From positions 94,916-158,915 of the forward strand of contig NZ_SMNA01000012.1 of NCBI RefSeq assembly GCF_004353825.1: DNA of 64,000 nucleotides, written 5' to 3'. This document shows positions 25,202-33,193 of the stretch, piece by piece (within the stretch, counting starts at the first letter, position 1; each line of letters opens with the position of its first letter). The notes beneath the pieces are model-generated. The model saw only the letters and a program-made list of their open reading frames with translations, was not told where the DNA came from and did no database searches. A program made the position numbers and the translations under genes. This DNA comes from Occultella glacieicola. Lineage in GTDB: Bacteria > Actinomycetota > Actinomycetes > Actinomycetales > Beutenbergiaceae.

Positions 25202-26584
25202 ATGAATTCGCAGGTGATCGTCGGCGTCGACTTCGGCAGCTCACGAATCAAGGCCGCGGCGTACGACCGCTCCGGCGCCCTCCTCGCGCTCGAGGCGGTG
25301 GACACCCCCGTGCAGCACCGCTCAGACGGCGACGATTTTCCCGTACTCGACCTCCTCGCCGCCGCCCACCATGCGATCGGCGCCCTCCACGCCGGGCCGG
25401 TCGCCGGCATCGGCATGACCTCGATGGGCGAGGTCGGCACCGTGGTCACCGACTCCGGCCTCGCCCCGCTCGACTTCCCCTCGTGGTACGACAGCCGCGG
25501 CGAAGAGATCGTCGCCGCCCTCGAGCGGCGCTGGAGCCCCACCCACCTGCGCAACCTCACCGGACGTCACACCCGTCTCGCCTCGACCGTGGCGAAACTG
25601 GCCCACGCGCACGCTCACGCCCCGGTCCCCGCCGGCCTCTTCGTCGGCCTGTGCGGCGCGCTCGCCCACCAGCTCGCCGACCATGCCTGGCAGGAAGCCA
25701 GCCTTGCCACGACCAGCGGCGTACTCGACCTGCTCCGCCGCGAGTACGTGCCGCAGATCTGGGACGCCGCCGGCCTCGGCCACATCGGACTCGCCCCCGT
25801 CCGCCCGCCCGCGCACAGCCACCCCGCCATCACCGCCCTGGCGCGCTCGCTCGGCCTGGTCGAGGGCGCCGCCGTGGTCATCGCCGGCCACGACCACCCG
25901 GTCGCCTCGGTCGGCGCGGGCGTGCGAGCGGGCGAAGTCTCCGACTCCATGGGCACCGGCGAGGCGATCATCGCGGCGCTACCCCCAGGACACACGCTCA
26001 CCGCGGCCGAGCTGGCCACCCACCTCGACCGCGACCCAGACCTCAGCTTCGAGTTCTGGCCCGCCGACGGATCGCTCCTCGCCGTCTGGGAACGCATGCG
26101 CCCCGGCCTGGCCATGCGCACCTTCCTCGAGAACAGCAGCCACTCTCGCGCGGTGCTCGACGGCGGTGCAGCACCTCCGAGTCGGTCCGTCGCCTTCTCC
26201 GGGGCTGATCTCTCGACACTGCAGTCCGGACGGCGGGTGGAGGGCCCCTACGACGCACTCGGCTGGGGCGAGCTCATCGATGCCTACGTGCTGCTGGCGA
26301 ACGAGGGCGATGAACTGGCGCGTGCGGTCTCGGGCGCAGCCGGCGCCACCGTGCTGACCGGCGGCGGTCTGCGCTCACGGCGCTGGCGGCAGGCCAAGGT
26401 GGCGCTCGGGCCGGACCGGCTCGAGGTGTCCACCGTGGCCGAGGCAGCCACACGTGGTAGCGCCGCCATCGCAGGCATCGCCCTCGGCTGGTGGCCCCGC
26501 GCCGAGGAGATGCCTGGCGGCACGCGCACTCCGGTGAGCTCCGCCGTCGAGATGGAACAGGTGGCGAGCACGCTCGATGGGTGA
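25202..26584 (+). CDS. FGGY family carbohydrate kinase
   Basis: The 460-residue protein has the FGGY two-domain actin-like fold: VGVDFGSSRIKAAAYD at the N-terminus, GMTSMGEVG, AGHDHPVASVGAGV (catalytic Asp) and VLTGGGLRSRRW near the C-terminus. It is somewhat shorter than xylulokinase or glycerol kinase. It would phosphorylate a ketose or polyol imported by the downstream ABC system, making the substrate for the two class II aldolases. The substrate is not clear from sequence. Confidence 0.87.
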   Translation: MNSQVIVGVDFGSSRIKAAAYDRSGALLALEAVDTPVQHRSDGDDFPVLDLLAAAHHAIGALHAGPVAGIGMTSMGEVGTVVTDSGLAPLDFPSWYDSRGEEIVAALERRWSPTHLRNLTGRHTRLASTVAKLAHAHAHAPVPAGLFVGLCGALAHQLADHAWQEASLATTSGVLDLLRREYVPQIWDAAGLGHIGLAPVRPPAHSHPAITALARSLGLVEGAAVVIAGHDHPVASVGAGVRAGEVSDSMGTGEAIIAALPPGHTLTAAELATHLDRDPDLSFEFWPADGSLLAVWERMRPGLAMRTFLENSSHSRAVLDGGAAPPSRSVAFSGADLSTLQSGRRVEGPYDALGWGELIDAYVLLANEGDELARAVSGAAGATVLTGGGLRSRRWRQAKVALGPDRLEVSTVAEAATRGSAAIAGIALGWWPRAEEMPGGTRTPVSSAVEMEQVASTLDG

Positions 26585-26652
26585 GAGGCGCCGAGTGCAG
26601 AACGACGCCCTCGGACCTTCGTTCGCTTGCGCATCCGTGTAACCTTCCGGTG

Positions 26653-27408
26653 ATGCACGCTTCCCAGCGCCGTGAGGCGATCATGACGGCGGTGTTCGAG
26701 AAGGGCACCGCGCGCACCCGCGACCTCGCGGACTCCCTCGGGGTCTCCGAGGTGACGATCCGCACCGACTTCGAGGTGCTCGAACGGCAGGGCCGGGTGG
26801 CGCGCGTGCACGGCGGTGTCACGATGTCGGAGACGCCGCTGATGGGTTACGACGCCCGCGCCGACCAGAACGTCGACGCCAAGCAGCGCATCGGCGCCGC
26901 GGCCGCCGCCCTCGTCGCCGACGGGACCACGATCATCCTCGACTCCGGCACCACGATCTTCGCGCTCGCCCGGCACCTGCCCAGCGTCAACGACCTTGTG
27001 GTGCTGACGACTGGCGTCAACATCGCCCTTGCGCTCATGGAAGTGAGCGGGGTGCACGTGCGGCTGCTCGGCGGCCGGCTGGTGCCGCACATCGCCGCCA
27101 CCGTGGGCACCCCCCGGCAGCAGGGCCTCGAGGGCGAGATTGCCCATGTCGCATACCTCGGCGCCGGCGGCATGGACGCCGATCACGACGTGGTCGAGGG
27201 CTCCCTGGACATCGCGGAGTCCAAGCGCTCGCTGGTCAATGCATCCCGCCGCCGGATACTGCTGGCGGACTCCACGAAGTGGTTCACGTTGGACCGGCAC
27301 AAGGTGGTCAACGTGTCGCAGTTCGACACGGTGGTCACCGATGCACAGATGCCTGCGAGCACCCAGGCGGCGATCCGCGACAGCGGTGCCGAGCTCATCC
27401 TCGCCTGA
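26653..27408 (+). CDS. DeoR family transcriptional regulator
   Basis: The 251-residue protein has a DeoR winged helix (about residues 3-58: RREAIMTAVFEKGTARTRDLADSLGVSEVTIRTDF) followed by the DeoR sensor domain with DSGTTIFALA, LLGGRLVPHIAATVG and YLGAGGMD. Family members respond to sugar phosphates, typically the product of the linked kinase. The ATG at 26653 aligns with the family start; the open frame upstream is non-coding. It lies 68 bases after the kinase gene and before the importer genes, so it likely controls the whole cluster. Confidence 0.9.
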   Translation: MHASQRREAIMTAVFEKGTARTRDLADSLGVSEVTIRTDFEVLERQGRVARVHGGVTMSETPLMGYDARADQNVDAKQRIGAAAAALVADGTTIILDSGTTIFALARHLPSVNDLVVLTTGVNIALALMEVSGVHVRLLGGRLVPHIAATVGTPRQQGLEGEIAHVAYLGAGGMDADHDVVEGSLDIAESKRSLVNASRRRILLADSTKWFTLDRHKVVNVSQFDTVVTDAQMPASTQAAIRDSGAELILA

Positions 27409-27467
27409 GCCGGCCGACGCCCGACGCGAGCCATGCTCGCGAGGTTAGGCTGCGCCGTCGGGCATCG

Positions 27468-27502
27468 CGAAAGCGAACCCATACCAAAGTTTGCTACTTT
27501 CG
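27468..27502. promoter_or_regulatory. Inverted repeats in front of the cluster D importer
   Basis: CGAAAG (27468-27473) and CTTTCG (27497-27502) form an outer inverted repeat, and AAAGT-TTGCT-ACTTT (27486-27500) an inner one. DeoR proteins often recognise repeated TTTCG-type half-sites, so this is a candidate operator controlling the binding-protein gene at 27604. Confidence 0.45.
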
Positions 27503-27603
27503 AATTCCATCGGGTACAGTCTGGCACGGCCGCCTCCGTGGTTACGCACCTTCGAACAGCACGGTTGACGTGGCCCGCCCCATCTCGAGGAGGAGAAACC
27601 CCG

Positions 27604-28860
27604 ATGCACCGCAGACTCGTTGCGACCGCCGCCGTCGGCGCCGCGGCAGCACTCGTTCTTGCCGGCTGCTCGTCTGACGACGGCTCCGGCGACACCGTCA
27701 CGCTCGACTTCAGCCAGTGGTGGGAGGTCGAGCTGAGCGAGGGCGTCATGCGCGGCCTCATGGACCGCTTCGAGGAGGAACACCCGGGCATCGAGGTCAA
27801 TCTGATCTCGAACCCGTACTCCGCCACCGTGGATCTGCAGACTGCCGCGGCCGCCACCGGCACCCTCGCCGACATCGTCGCCATCAACGGCGCGAGCGTC
27901 TATGACCTGCAGGACCAGGGCGCGATCACCGACCTGTCCGCGCTGATGGACGACGCCGGGTTCGACCCGGCCGAGCTCGTCAGCAACGACCAGATCGACG
28001 GCGTGACCTACATGGTCCGCGCACTCAACTTCGCGTACCCGCTGTACTACAACACCGACCTGCTCGACGCCGCCGGGGTCACCGAGCTGCCGACCACCTG
28101 GGCGGAGTTCGACGAGGCTGCTGCCGCCGTGACCGACCCCAGCAGCAACGTGTATGCATGGTCGCTGCCGATCAACGTGCAGTCACCGGCGGGCTTCGAC
28201 TCACAGTCCTGGCTGTGGTCGTCCGGCAACCGGATGCTCGATGACCGGCAGCCCAACTTCGAGACCCCTGAGGTCGCTGACTGGCTGACCTTCCTGCAGG
28301 GCCAGTACGACGGCGGTTACGTCACCCCCGGTGCGTTCACGCAGCAGGAGCAGCAGAAGGTCGAGGAGTTCACGGCCGGGCGCAACGCCTTCCTCATCGG
28401 CTCGCTCGCCCATGTCCAGGGCATCCGGGAAGCGAACCCCGACCTCAACTTCTCGATCGGATCGGTGCCGGCTCAGGACGGCGAGCCCTCCGGCATCGCC
28501 GGCGCGAGCTGGGGCCTGGGCATCGCCGAGAACAGCGAGCACAAGGAAGAGGCGTGGCAGCTGATCGAGTGGCTGATGTCCGAGGACGTGAACTCCGAGC
28601 TCGCCACCGAGGCCACGGGGTTCCCGGGCAACGCGTCCTCGGTGCCGGGCTTCGTGGACGGCGACCCGCTGTACGAGCTGGCGTTCGAGGTGTACTCCAG
28701 CAGCGAGTTCGTGACCGAGCTCGAGGGCCTGCCGCAGGCGCTCGACCTCAACCGCAACCTCAACGAGAACCTCGTGCGCCTGCTGCAGGGCGAAGCGAGC
28801 GTCGAGCAGACCCAGGCTTCGCTCCAGGAGTACTGGACCGGCGTCCTCAGCGACGGCTGA
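27604..28860 (+). CDS. Extracellular solute-binding lipoprotein, CUT1 family
   Basis: The 418-residue protein has a short signal (MHRRLVATAAVGAAAALVLAG) and lipobox LAGC at residues 19-22, followed by SSDDGSGD. The mature part is a family 1 sugar-binding protein (TLDFSQWWEVELSEGVMRGL, ending in a helix typical of the C-lobe). AGGAGGAGAAA precedes the ATG at 27604. It heads the importer operon and is followed by a strong hairpin before the permease genes. Confidence 0.91.
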   Translation: MHRRLVATAAVGAAAALVLAGCSSDDGSGDTVTLDFSQWWEVELSEGVMRGLMDRFEEEHPGIEVNLISNPYSATVDLQTAAAATGTLADIVAINGASVYDLQDQGAITDLSALMDDAGFDPAELVSNDQIDGVTYMVRALNFAYPLYYNTDLLDAAGVTELPTTWAEFDEAAAAVTDPSSNVYAWSLPINVQSPAGFDSQSWLWSSGNRMLDDRQPNFETPEVADWLTFLQGQYDGGYVTPGAFTQQEQQKVEEFTAGRNAFLIGSLAHVQGIREANPDLNFSIGSVPAQDGEPSGIAGASWGLGIAENSEHKEEAWQLIEWLMSEDVNSELATEATGFPGNASSVPGFVDGDPLYELAFEVYSSSEFVTELEGLPQALDLNRNLNENLVRLLQGEASVEQTQASLQEYWTGVLSDG

Positions 28861-28866
28861 CCCACG

Positions 28867-28898
28867 CGGTGGTGCCGGCTTGCCGGCCGGCACCACCG
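28867..28898 (+). terminator. Strong hairpin between binding-protein and permease genes
   Basis: CGGTGGTGCCGGC (28867-28879) and GCCGGCACCACCG (28886-28898) form a perfect 13-bp stem with a six-base loop. It starts six bases after the binding-protein stop and ends 39 bases before the permease ATG. Its design and position repeat those at 10153-10184, suggesting the same role in lowering permease expression relative to the binding protein. Confidence 0.65.
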
Positions 28899-28937
28899 TC
28901 TGCTGCCGCCCACCACCGAAGCGTCTGGAAGGCCTCG

Positions 28938-29894
28938 ATGTCTGCAACAACAGCACCTGCACGTCGCAGGTCCGCCCCCACCGGACCCAGGTCCGGCGCT
29001 ACCGGACCCAGGTCCGGCCGATGGTGGCGAACCACCCTCACGGCCTACGGCTACATGTCACCCACCCTGCTGGTGATGCTGATCATGATGGCCGTCCCCG
29101 TCGCCATGGTGTTCGTGTACTCCACGCTCTCCAACGTGGTGATGGAACGCGACCCCGAGTTCGTGGGCATCGAGAACTACCTGACGCTGTTCGGGGACGA
29201 GATCTTCCGCAAGGCGCTCGGGCAGACCGCCATCTTCACTGTCACGTCGGTGACCCTGCACCTGCTGATCGGGCTCGGCTTCGCGATGATGCTCAACAGC
29301 GGGCTGCTGCCGCGGCTGGCGGCGGCACTGTTCCGGGTGATCTACATCCTGCCTTGGGTCTTCACCGCCTCGATCGTGGTGATCCTGTGGCAGTTGCTGC
29401 TGAACCCGAACGGCGTCATCAACTACCTGCTCGAGGCAGCTTCGCTGATCGACTCGAAGGTCGAGTGGTTCTCCAACCCCAGCCTGGCGCTCGGCACGGT
29501 CATCTTCATCAACGTCTGGGCGGGGTACCCGTTCATCATGATCAGCCTGCTCGCCGGGCTGCAGGGTATCCCCGGTGACCTGTACGAAGCCGCGGAGATC
29601 GACGGCGCAGGCTGGCGTGCGCGGTTCTTCAACATCACGATCCCGCAGTTGTTCCCGATCCTGCTCGCGGTGGCGATGCTCGACTTCATCTGGAACCTGC
29701 AGCAGTTCCCCATCATCTGGCTCGCCACCGGCGGCGGGCCGCTCAACGCCACCGAGACCATCGCGACCTTCACCTACAACCTGGCGTTCTCCAAGCACGA
29801 GTTCGCCATGGCCTCGGCCAGCGGCGTGGTGCTGTTCGTCGTGTCGGCGATCGTGGCGCTGTTCTACGTACGGCACCAGAAGGCGAGGGACTGA
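28938..29894 (+). CDS. Carbohydrate-type ABC importer permease (MalF-like)
   Basis: This 318-residue permease has a basic N-terminal tail of about 33 residues, six membrane segments and an EAA loop (LYEAAEIDGAGWRARFFNI). The tail contains a duplicated TGPRSGA unit encoded by a 21-base tandem repeat at 28981-29017. Its partner follows after one base. The ATG at 28938 has GGAAGG about seven bases upstream. Confidence 0.91.
   Translation: MSATTAPARRRSAPTGPRSGATGPRSGRWWRTTLTAYGYMSPTLLVMLIMMAVPVAMVFVYSTLSNVVMERDPEFVGIENYLTLFGDEIFRKALGQTAIFTVTSVTLHLLIGLGFAMMLNSGLLPRLAAALFRVIYILPWVFTASIVVILWQLLLNPNGVINYLLEAASLIDSKVEWFSNPSLALGTVIFINVWAGYPFIMISLLAGLQGIPGDLYEAAEIDGAGWRARFFNITIPQLFPILLAVAMLDFIWNLQQFPIIWLATGGGPLNATETIATFTYNLAFSKHEFAMASASGVVLFVVSAIVALFYVRHQKARD
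28981..29017 (+). repeat. 21-bp tandem repeat with palindromic core inside the permease 5' end
   Basis: The 16-base near-palindrome CCGGACCCAGGTCCGG occurs at 28981-28996 and 29002-29017, a 21-base period. It keeps the reading frame and encodes two copies of TGPRSG in the cytoplasmic tail. Each copy could form a hairpin in the mRNA close to the start codon. Confidence 0.6.
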
Positions 29895-29895
29895 C

Positions 29896-30753
29896 GTGAG
29901 CATGACGACGACACGGTCACGCGGCCGCTCGGTCGGGGCACAGCGGGTCGCCCTGTGGATCGGCCTGACGCTCGGCGCGATCTTCGCGGGCTTCCCGGCA
30001 CTGTGGATGCTGCTGAGCTCATTCAAGCCCAACACCGAGATCTTCCAGTTCCCGCCGACCTTCCTGCCGGACACCTTCACCATTGGCGCGTACACCGACA
30101 TCCTCACGAACCCCGAGAAGCTCCGGTTCTTCATCAACAGCTACCTCGTGGCCGGCGCGGTCGTGCTGCTGACGCTGCTCGCCGGGATCATGGCAGGCTA
30201 CGCGTTGAGCCGGTTCCAGTTCCCCCTCAAGAGCCTGCTCAACACGGTGGTCATCTCCGTCCAGGCGGTGCCGCCGATCACGTTGCTGATCCCGTACTTC
30301 GGGCTCGTGGTCTGGCTGAAGCTGTACGACTCGCTCTGGGCGCTGATGCTGACCTACATGGTCGCCACGATCCCGTACGCGATCCTCATGATGACCGGCT
30401 ACTTCAACACGATTCCGCGTGAGCTCGACGAGGCAGTGAAGGTCGACGGCGGTAACACCATGCGCACGCTGTGGCAGGTGCTGGTGCCGATCGCACGGCC
30501 AGGCATCGTGTCCGTGGGCGCTTACACCTTCATGGTGGCGTGGAACGAGTTCCTGTTCGCCCTCACCCTGACGCAGAGCAGGGAGAACCGGACCGTGCCC
30601 GTGGGCATCCAGCTCCTCATGGGGGAGCACTCGTTCAAGTGGAGCGAGATGATGGCCATGAGCGTGCTCGGGTGCCTGCCGGTCCTCGTCCTCTTCTTGA
30701 TCTTCCAGCGGCAGTTCGTCAGCGGTATGACCGCCGGCGCTGTCAAGAGCTGA
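29896..30753 (+). CDS. Carbohydrate-type ABC importer permease (MalG-like)
   Basis: This 285-residue protein has six membrane segments, an EAA loop (ELDEAVKVDGGNTMRTLWQV) and the MTAGAVKS C-terminus characteristic of MalG-like subunits. Start may be GTG 29896, one base after the preceding stop, or ATG 29902 in the same frame; the GTG gives coupling. It completes the importer encoded from 27604. The ATPase is missing from the locus. Confidence 0.91.
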   Translation: MSMTTTRSRGRSVGAQRVALWIGLTLGAIFAGFPALWMLLSSFKPNTEIFQFPPTFLPDTFTIGAYTDILTNPEKLRFFINSYLVAGAVVLLTLLAGIMAGYALSRFQFPLKSLLNTVVISVQAVPPITLLIPYFGLVVWLKLYDSLWALMLTYMVATIPYAILMMTGYFNTIPRELDEAVKVDGGNTMRTLWQVLVPIARPGIVSVGAYTFMVAWNEFLFALTLTQSRENRTVPVGIQLLMGEHSFKWSEMMAMSVLGCLPVLVLFLIFQRQFVSGMTAGAVKS

Positions 30754-30782
30754 CCGTTCCTCCTACGAGAGAGAGATACTCC

Positions 30783-31703
30783 ATGCTGTTCACCGGCAAA
30801 GACATCGTCGCGCCCGCGTACGAGCACGGGTTCGCCGTGGCCGCGTACAACATCAGCGACTACGGGATGCTGACGGCGGTGCTCGCCGCCAGTGAGGCTG
30901 CCGACGCGCCGGTCATCCTCTTGATCCACCCCGATGACTGGAAGTTCGTCGGAGACCAGTTCCTGCCGTCGGTGTTTGCGTTGGCCGCCTCGGCGTCCGT
31001 CCCGGTCGCGATCCAACTGGATCACGGGGCCTCGCTCGAGCAGGCCGCCGCATCGCTGCGCCACGGCTTCACCTCAGTCATGATCGACGGCTCGCTGCTC
31101 ACGTTCGAGGAGAACATCGCGATCACGCGCGCGACGGTGGAGATGGCGCACCGGGTCGGCGTCTCGGTCGAGGGCGAGATCGGCACGATCGGCCCACGCG
31201 ACCCGCAGTCCCTCGCCGAGATGCGGGACTTCGTCCACACCGAGCCCGGCCAGGCGAAGCAGTTCGTCGAGTCGACCGGGGTGGACCTACTCGCTGTCGC
31301 CGTCGGTACCGCCCACGGCGTCTACCCCGCGGGATTCACGCCCGAGCTCAAGCTCGATCTGATCGCCGCGATCACCGAGACCGTGGGCATCCCCCTCGTG
31401 CTGCACGGTGGCTCCGGCGCCGTGGACGAGCAGGTCTCCGCCGCCGTCAAGCTCGGCGTCGCCAAGATGAACATCTCAGCCGACATGAAAACGGCGTACT
31501 TCACGAAGCTGCGCGAGGTCCTCGCCGACCCGGCCCAGCGCGAACCGCTCGACATCTACCCGCCGGCTCTCGCCGTCGTGCAGCAGGTCGTTCGCCACAA
31601 GGCGGAGGTGCTGGGCGCCGTCGGCGCCGCAGCGCGCTACGACTACCGGCCGTCCGGGATCGGTGCGCGCCGGTGGTCCCAGGATGCGACCGTGCGGCAC
31701 TGA
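30783..31703 (+). CDS. Class II ketose-bisphosphate-type aldolase, copy 2
   Basis: The 306-residue protein keeps the class II aldolase motifs AIQLDHGASLE, VEGEIGTIGPRD, AVGTAHGVYPAGF, LVLHGGSGAVDE and KMNISADMKTAYF. It is closer to the GatY/KbaY length than copy 1 at 24072 and lacks that copy's C-terminal extension. It is the last gene of the importer operon, behind GAGAGAG. Two aldolases around one kinase could act on epimeric ketose phosphates, or one may have a different role such as an epimerase-like or regulatory function. Confidence 0.9.
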   Translation: MLFTGKDIVAPAYEHGFAVAAYNISDYGMLTAVLAASEAADAPVILLIHPDDWKFVGDQFLPSVFALAASASVPVAIQLDHGASLEQAAASLRHGFTSVMIDGSLLTFEENIAITRATVEMAHRVGVSVEGEIGTIGPRDPQSLAEMRDFVHTEPGQAKQFVESTGVDLLAVAVGTAHGVYPAGFTPELKLDLIAAITETVGIPLVLHGGSGAVDEQVSAAVKLGVAKMNISADMKTAYFTKLREVLADPAQREPLDIYPPALAVVQQVVRHKAEVLGAVGAAARYDYRPSGIGARRWSQDATVRH

Positions 31704-31718
31704 GCGGATTGACAACGG

Positions 31719-32327
31719 TCAGGGGTGTTCGGCAGCGTTCGGCGCCGCGGGAAGGCTCGCTGGCGGTGACGACACCCAGATCGCCTCGGCGACCTCGCTC
31801 CCGACGTTGGTGATCTGGTGCGGCACCGAGGATCGGAAGTCCAAGCTGTCCCCCACCGCCAACTCGAAGCTGCTCTCCCCCAGGGTGAACAGGAACGTGC
31901 CGCGCACCACGATGAAGATCTCCCGGACGTCACCGTGGGTGTAGTCCGGACCGCCCACGATCCCACCCGGTGGGTATTCGGTCGAGGTCACTTCGACGTC
32001 CAACAGCGGCGGCGGGGTTATCGCGAACGTGCGGACCCCGTCGCCGTGCAGGATCGAGGGCCGCTCACGCCTGCGCAGGACCTTGCCCGAGGCTCCCGGT
32101 TCCTCGAAGAGGTCGATCAGTTTGATGGACAGGGCATCGGCGAGGCTGCGCAGTACCGCGAAGGCGGCGTTCGCCGAACCGCTCTCTATCTGATGGATGT
32201 AACTGGGGCTCCGGCCGGTGGCCGCGGCCAAGTCCCTGATCGACATGCCGCGGCTCTTGCGGAAGGTGCGGACCCGGCGACCGAGGTTCTCCCGCTCGGT
32301 CGGCGTGCGTTGTTCACCGTTGCTCAC
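31719..32327 (-). CDS. XRE-type regulator with C-terminal cupin domain
   Basis: The 202-residue protein has an N-terminal HTH_3 domain (about 10-70: RTFRKSRGMSIRDLAAATG, SYIHQIESGSANAAF) and a C-terminal cupin beta-barrel (about 110-185: SPGGIVGG-like strand, THGDVREIFIVVRGTF and HQITNVGSE). Such proteins sense small ligands and control catabolic or transport genes. GTG at 32327 was chosen because the reading frame upstream is not protein-like and GGAGGC precedes it. It lies downstream of DUF1028 on the same strand and may control the peptide-importer and monooxygenase operon. Confidence 0.85.
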   Translation of the reverse strand: MSNGEQRTPTERENLGRRVRTFRKSRGMSIRDLAAATGRSPSYIHQIESGSANAAFAVLRSLADALSIKLIDLFEEPGASGKVLRRRERPSILHGDGVRTFAITPPPLLDVEVTSTEYPPGGIVGGPDYTHGDVREIFIVVRGTFLFTLGESSFELAVGDSLDFRSSVPHQITNVGSEVAEAIWVSSPPASLPAAPNAAEHP

Positions 32328-32403
32328 CTGCCGCCTCCCCACGGGCTCCTCGGTGATGGCCCTTGTTGCGATCCTAGGTGGCAGGCCACGATCGCACGGA
32401 CCG

Positions 32404-33126
32404 TCAACTGACGCGCTGGCGGTTCTCGGTGCGGGGCTGTCCCAGGTCCAGCCACTCCTCACCGAGCACCTCGGGGTGATCGAGCCAGTAGTCACCGTAG
32501 TAGTCGATCAGCGGGCCGTACTCGTCGAAGATCCGGCGCAGCTCGCGGATGGAATCCGCACCGTCGGGGGCTATGTCGACCCGGAGGTCCAGGCGTGGGC
32601 GTCGCTCGCCGCGCAGCGTGGTGATCAGTGAGGAAGACAGGTGCCGGCGGCCCTCGCCGCCGGCCTCCAGCCCGGCCTCGAGGCCGCGGAGCAGGCGCTC
32701 TTCGAAGGCGAGCTCGGCGCCGGCTTCGAACGTCTGCGCGACCGCCGTGAGCACCTCGGGTCCCACGACTCCGTTTCCGAGGACCGCGTAGCCGGCACCG
32801 GTGTGGTGCCCCGAGAAGGACCGTCCGCCGGCGAAGGAACCGGTGTGGGCGCCGACCCGGCCGTCATCGGTCACGATGCCGACCTGACGGTAGGCGAACA
32901 GTGGGTCGGTCAGTTCCAGGGCCGCGAGCACCACCTGTGGATCCAGTCCGCTAGTGGCCAGATCGAGGGCGCGCAGTCCCAGTCGCCAGTCGCTGTGCCA
33001 CTGGCTGGTGACGGCGACACCGCCCGCCACCTGCGGGCAACGGGAGGCGAGTGCGATCGATCCGGTGCCCTGGCAGACTCCGACCGCCTTCGTGGTGGGA
33101 TCGGTGGCGACGATGCTGAACGTCAT
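32404..33126 (-). CDS. DUF1028 family protein (Ntn-hydrolase-like)
   Basis: The 240-residue protein begins with MTFSIVATDPTTKAVGV and contains SRCPQVAGGVAVTSQWHSD, GIVTDDGRVGAHTG, GRSFSGHHTGAGYAVLGNGV and YYGDYWLDHPEVLG, all typical of DUF1028. The family has a Ntn-hydrolase-like fold and no established activity. Members often sit beside peptide importers and amidohydrolases. Here it follows an oligopeptide-type importer, so amide or peptide hydrolysis of the imported compound is plausible. It is separated from the binding-protein gene by a strong hairpin. Confidence 0.87.
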   Translation of the reverse strand: MTFSIVATDPTTKAVGVCQGTGSIALASRCPQVAGGVAVTSQWHSDWRLGLRALDLATSGLDPQVVLAALELTDPLFAYRQVGIVTDDGRVGAHTGSFAGGRSFSGHHTGAGYAVLGNGVVGPEVLTAVAQTFEAGAELAFEERLLRGLEAGLEAGGEGRRHLSSSLITTLRGERRPRLDLRVDIAPDGADSIRELRRIFDEYGPLIDYYGDYWLDHPEVLGEEWLDLGQPRTENRQRVS

Positions 33127-33152
33127 GGTGTCTCTCCTTGGGTGGGGTGGGA

Positions 33153-33185
33153 CCGGCGCGGAGCGCGACAGGAGCTCCGCGCCGG
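33153..33185 (-). terminator. Perfect 12-bp hairpin after the peptide-binding protein gene
   Basis: CCGGCGCGGAGC (33153-33164) pairs with GCTCCGCGCCGG (33174-33185) around a nine-base loop. On the coding strand it lies just after the binding-protein stop and 26 bases before the DUF1028 start. It probably terminates or attenuates the long operon. No T tract follows. Confidence 0.6.
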
Positions 33186-33193
33186 CCGCGGTG

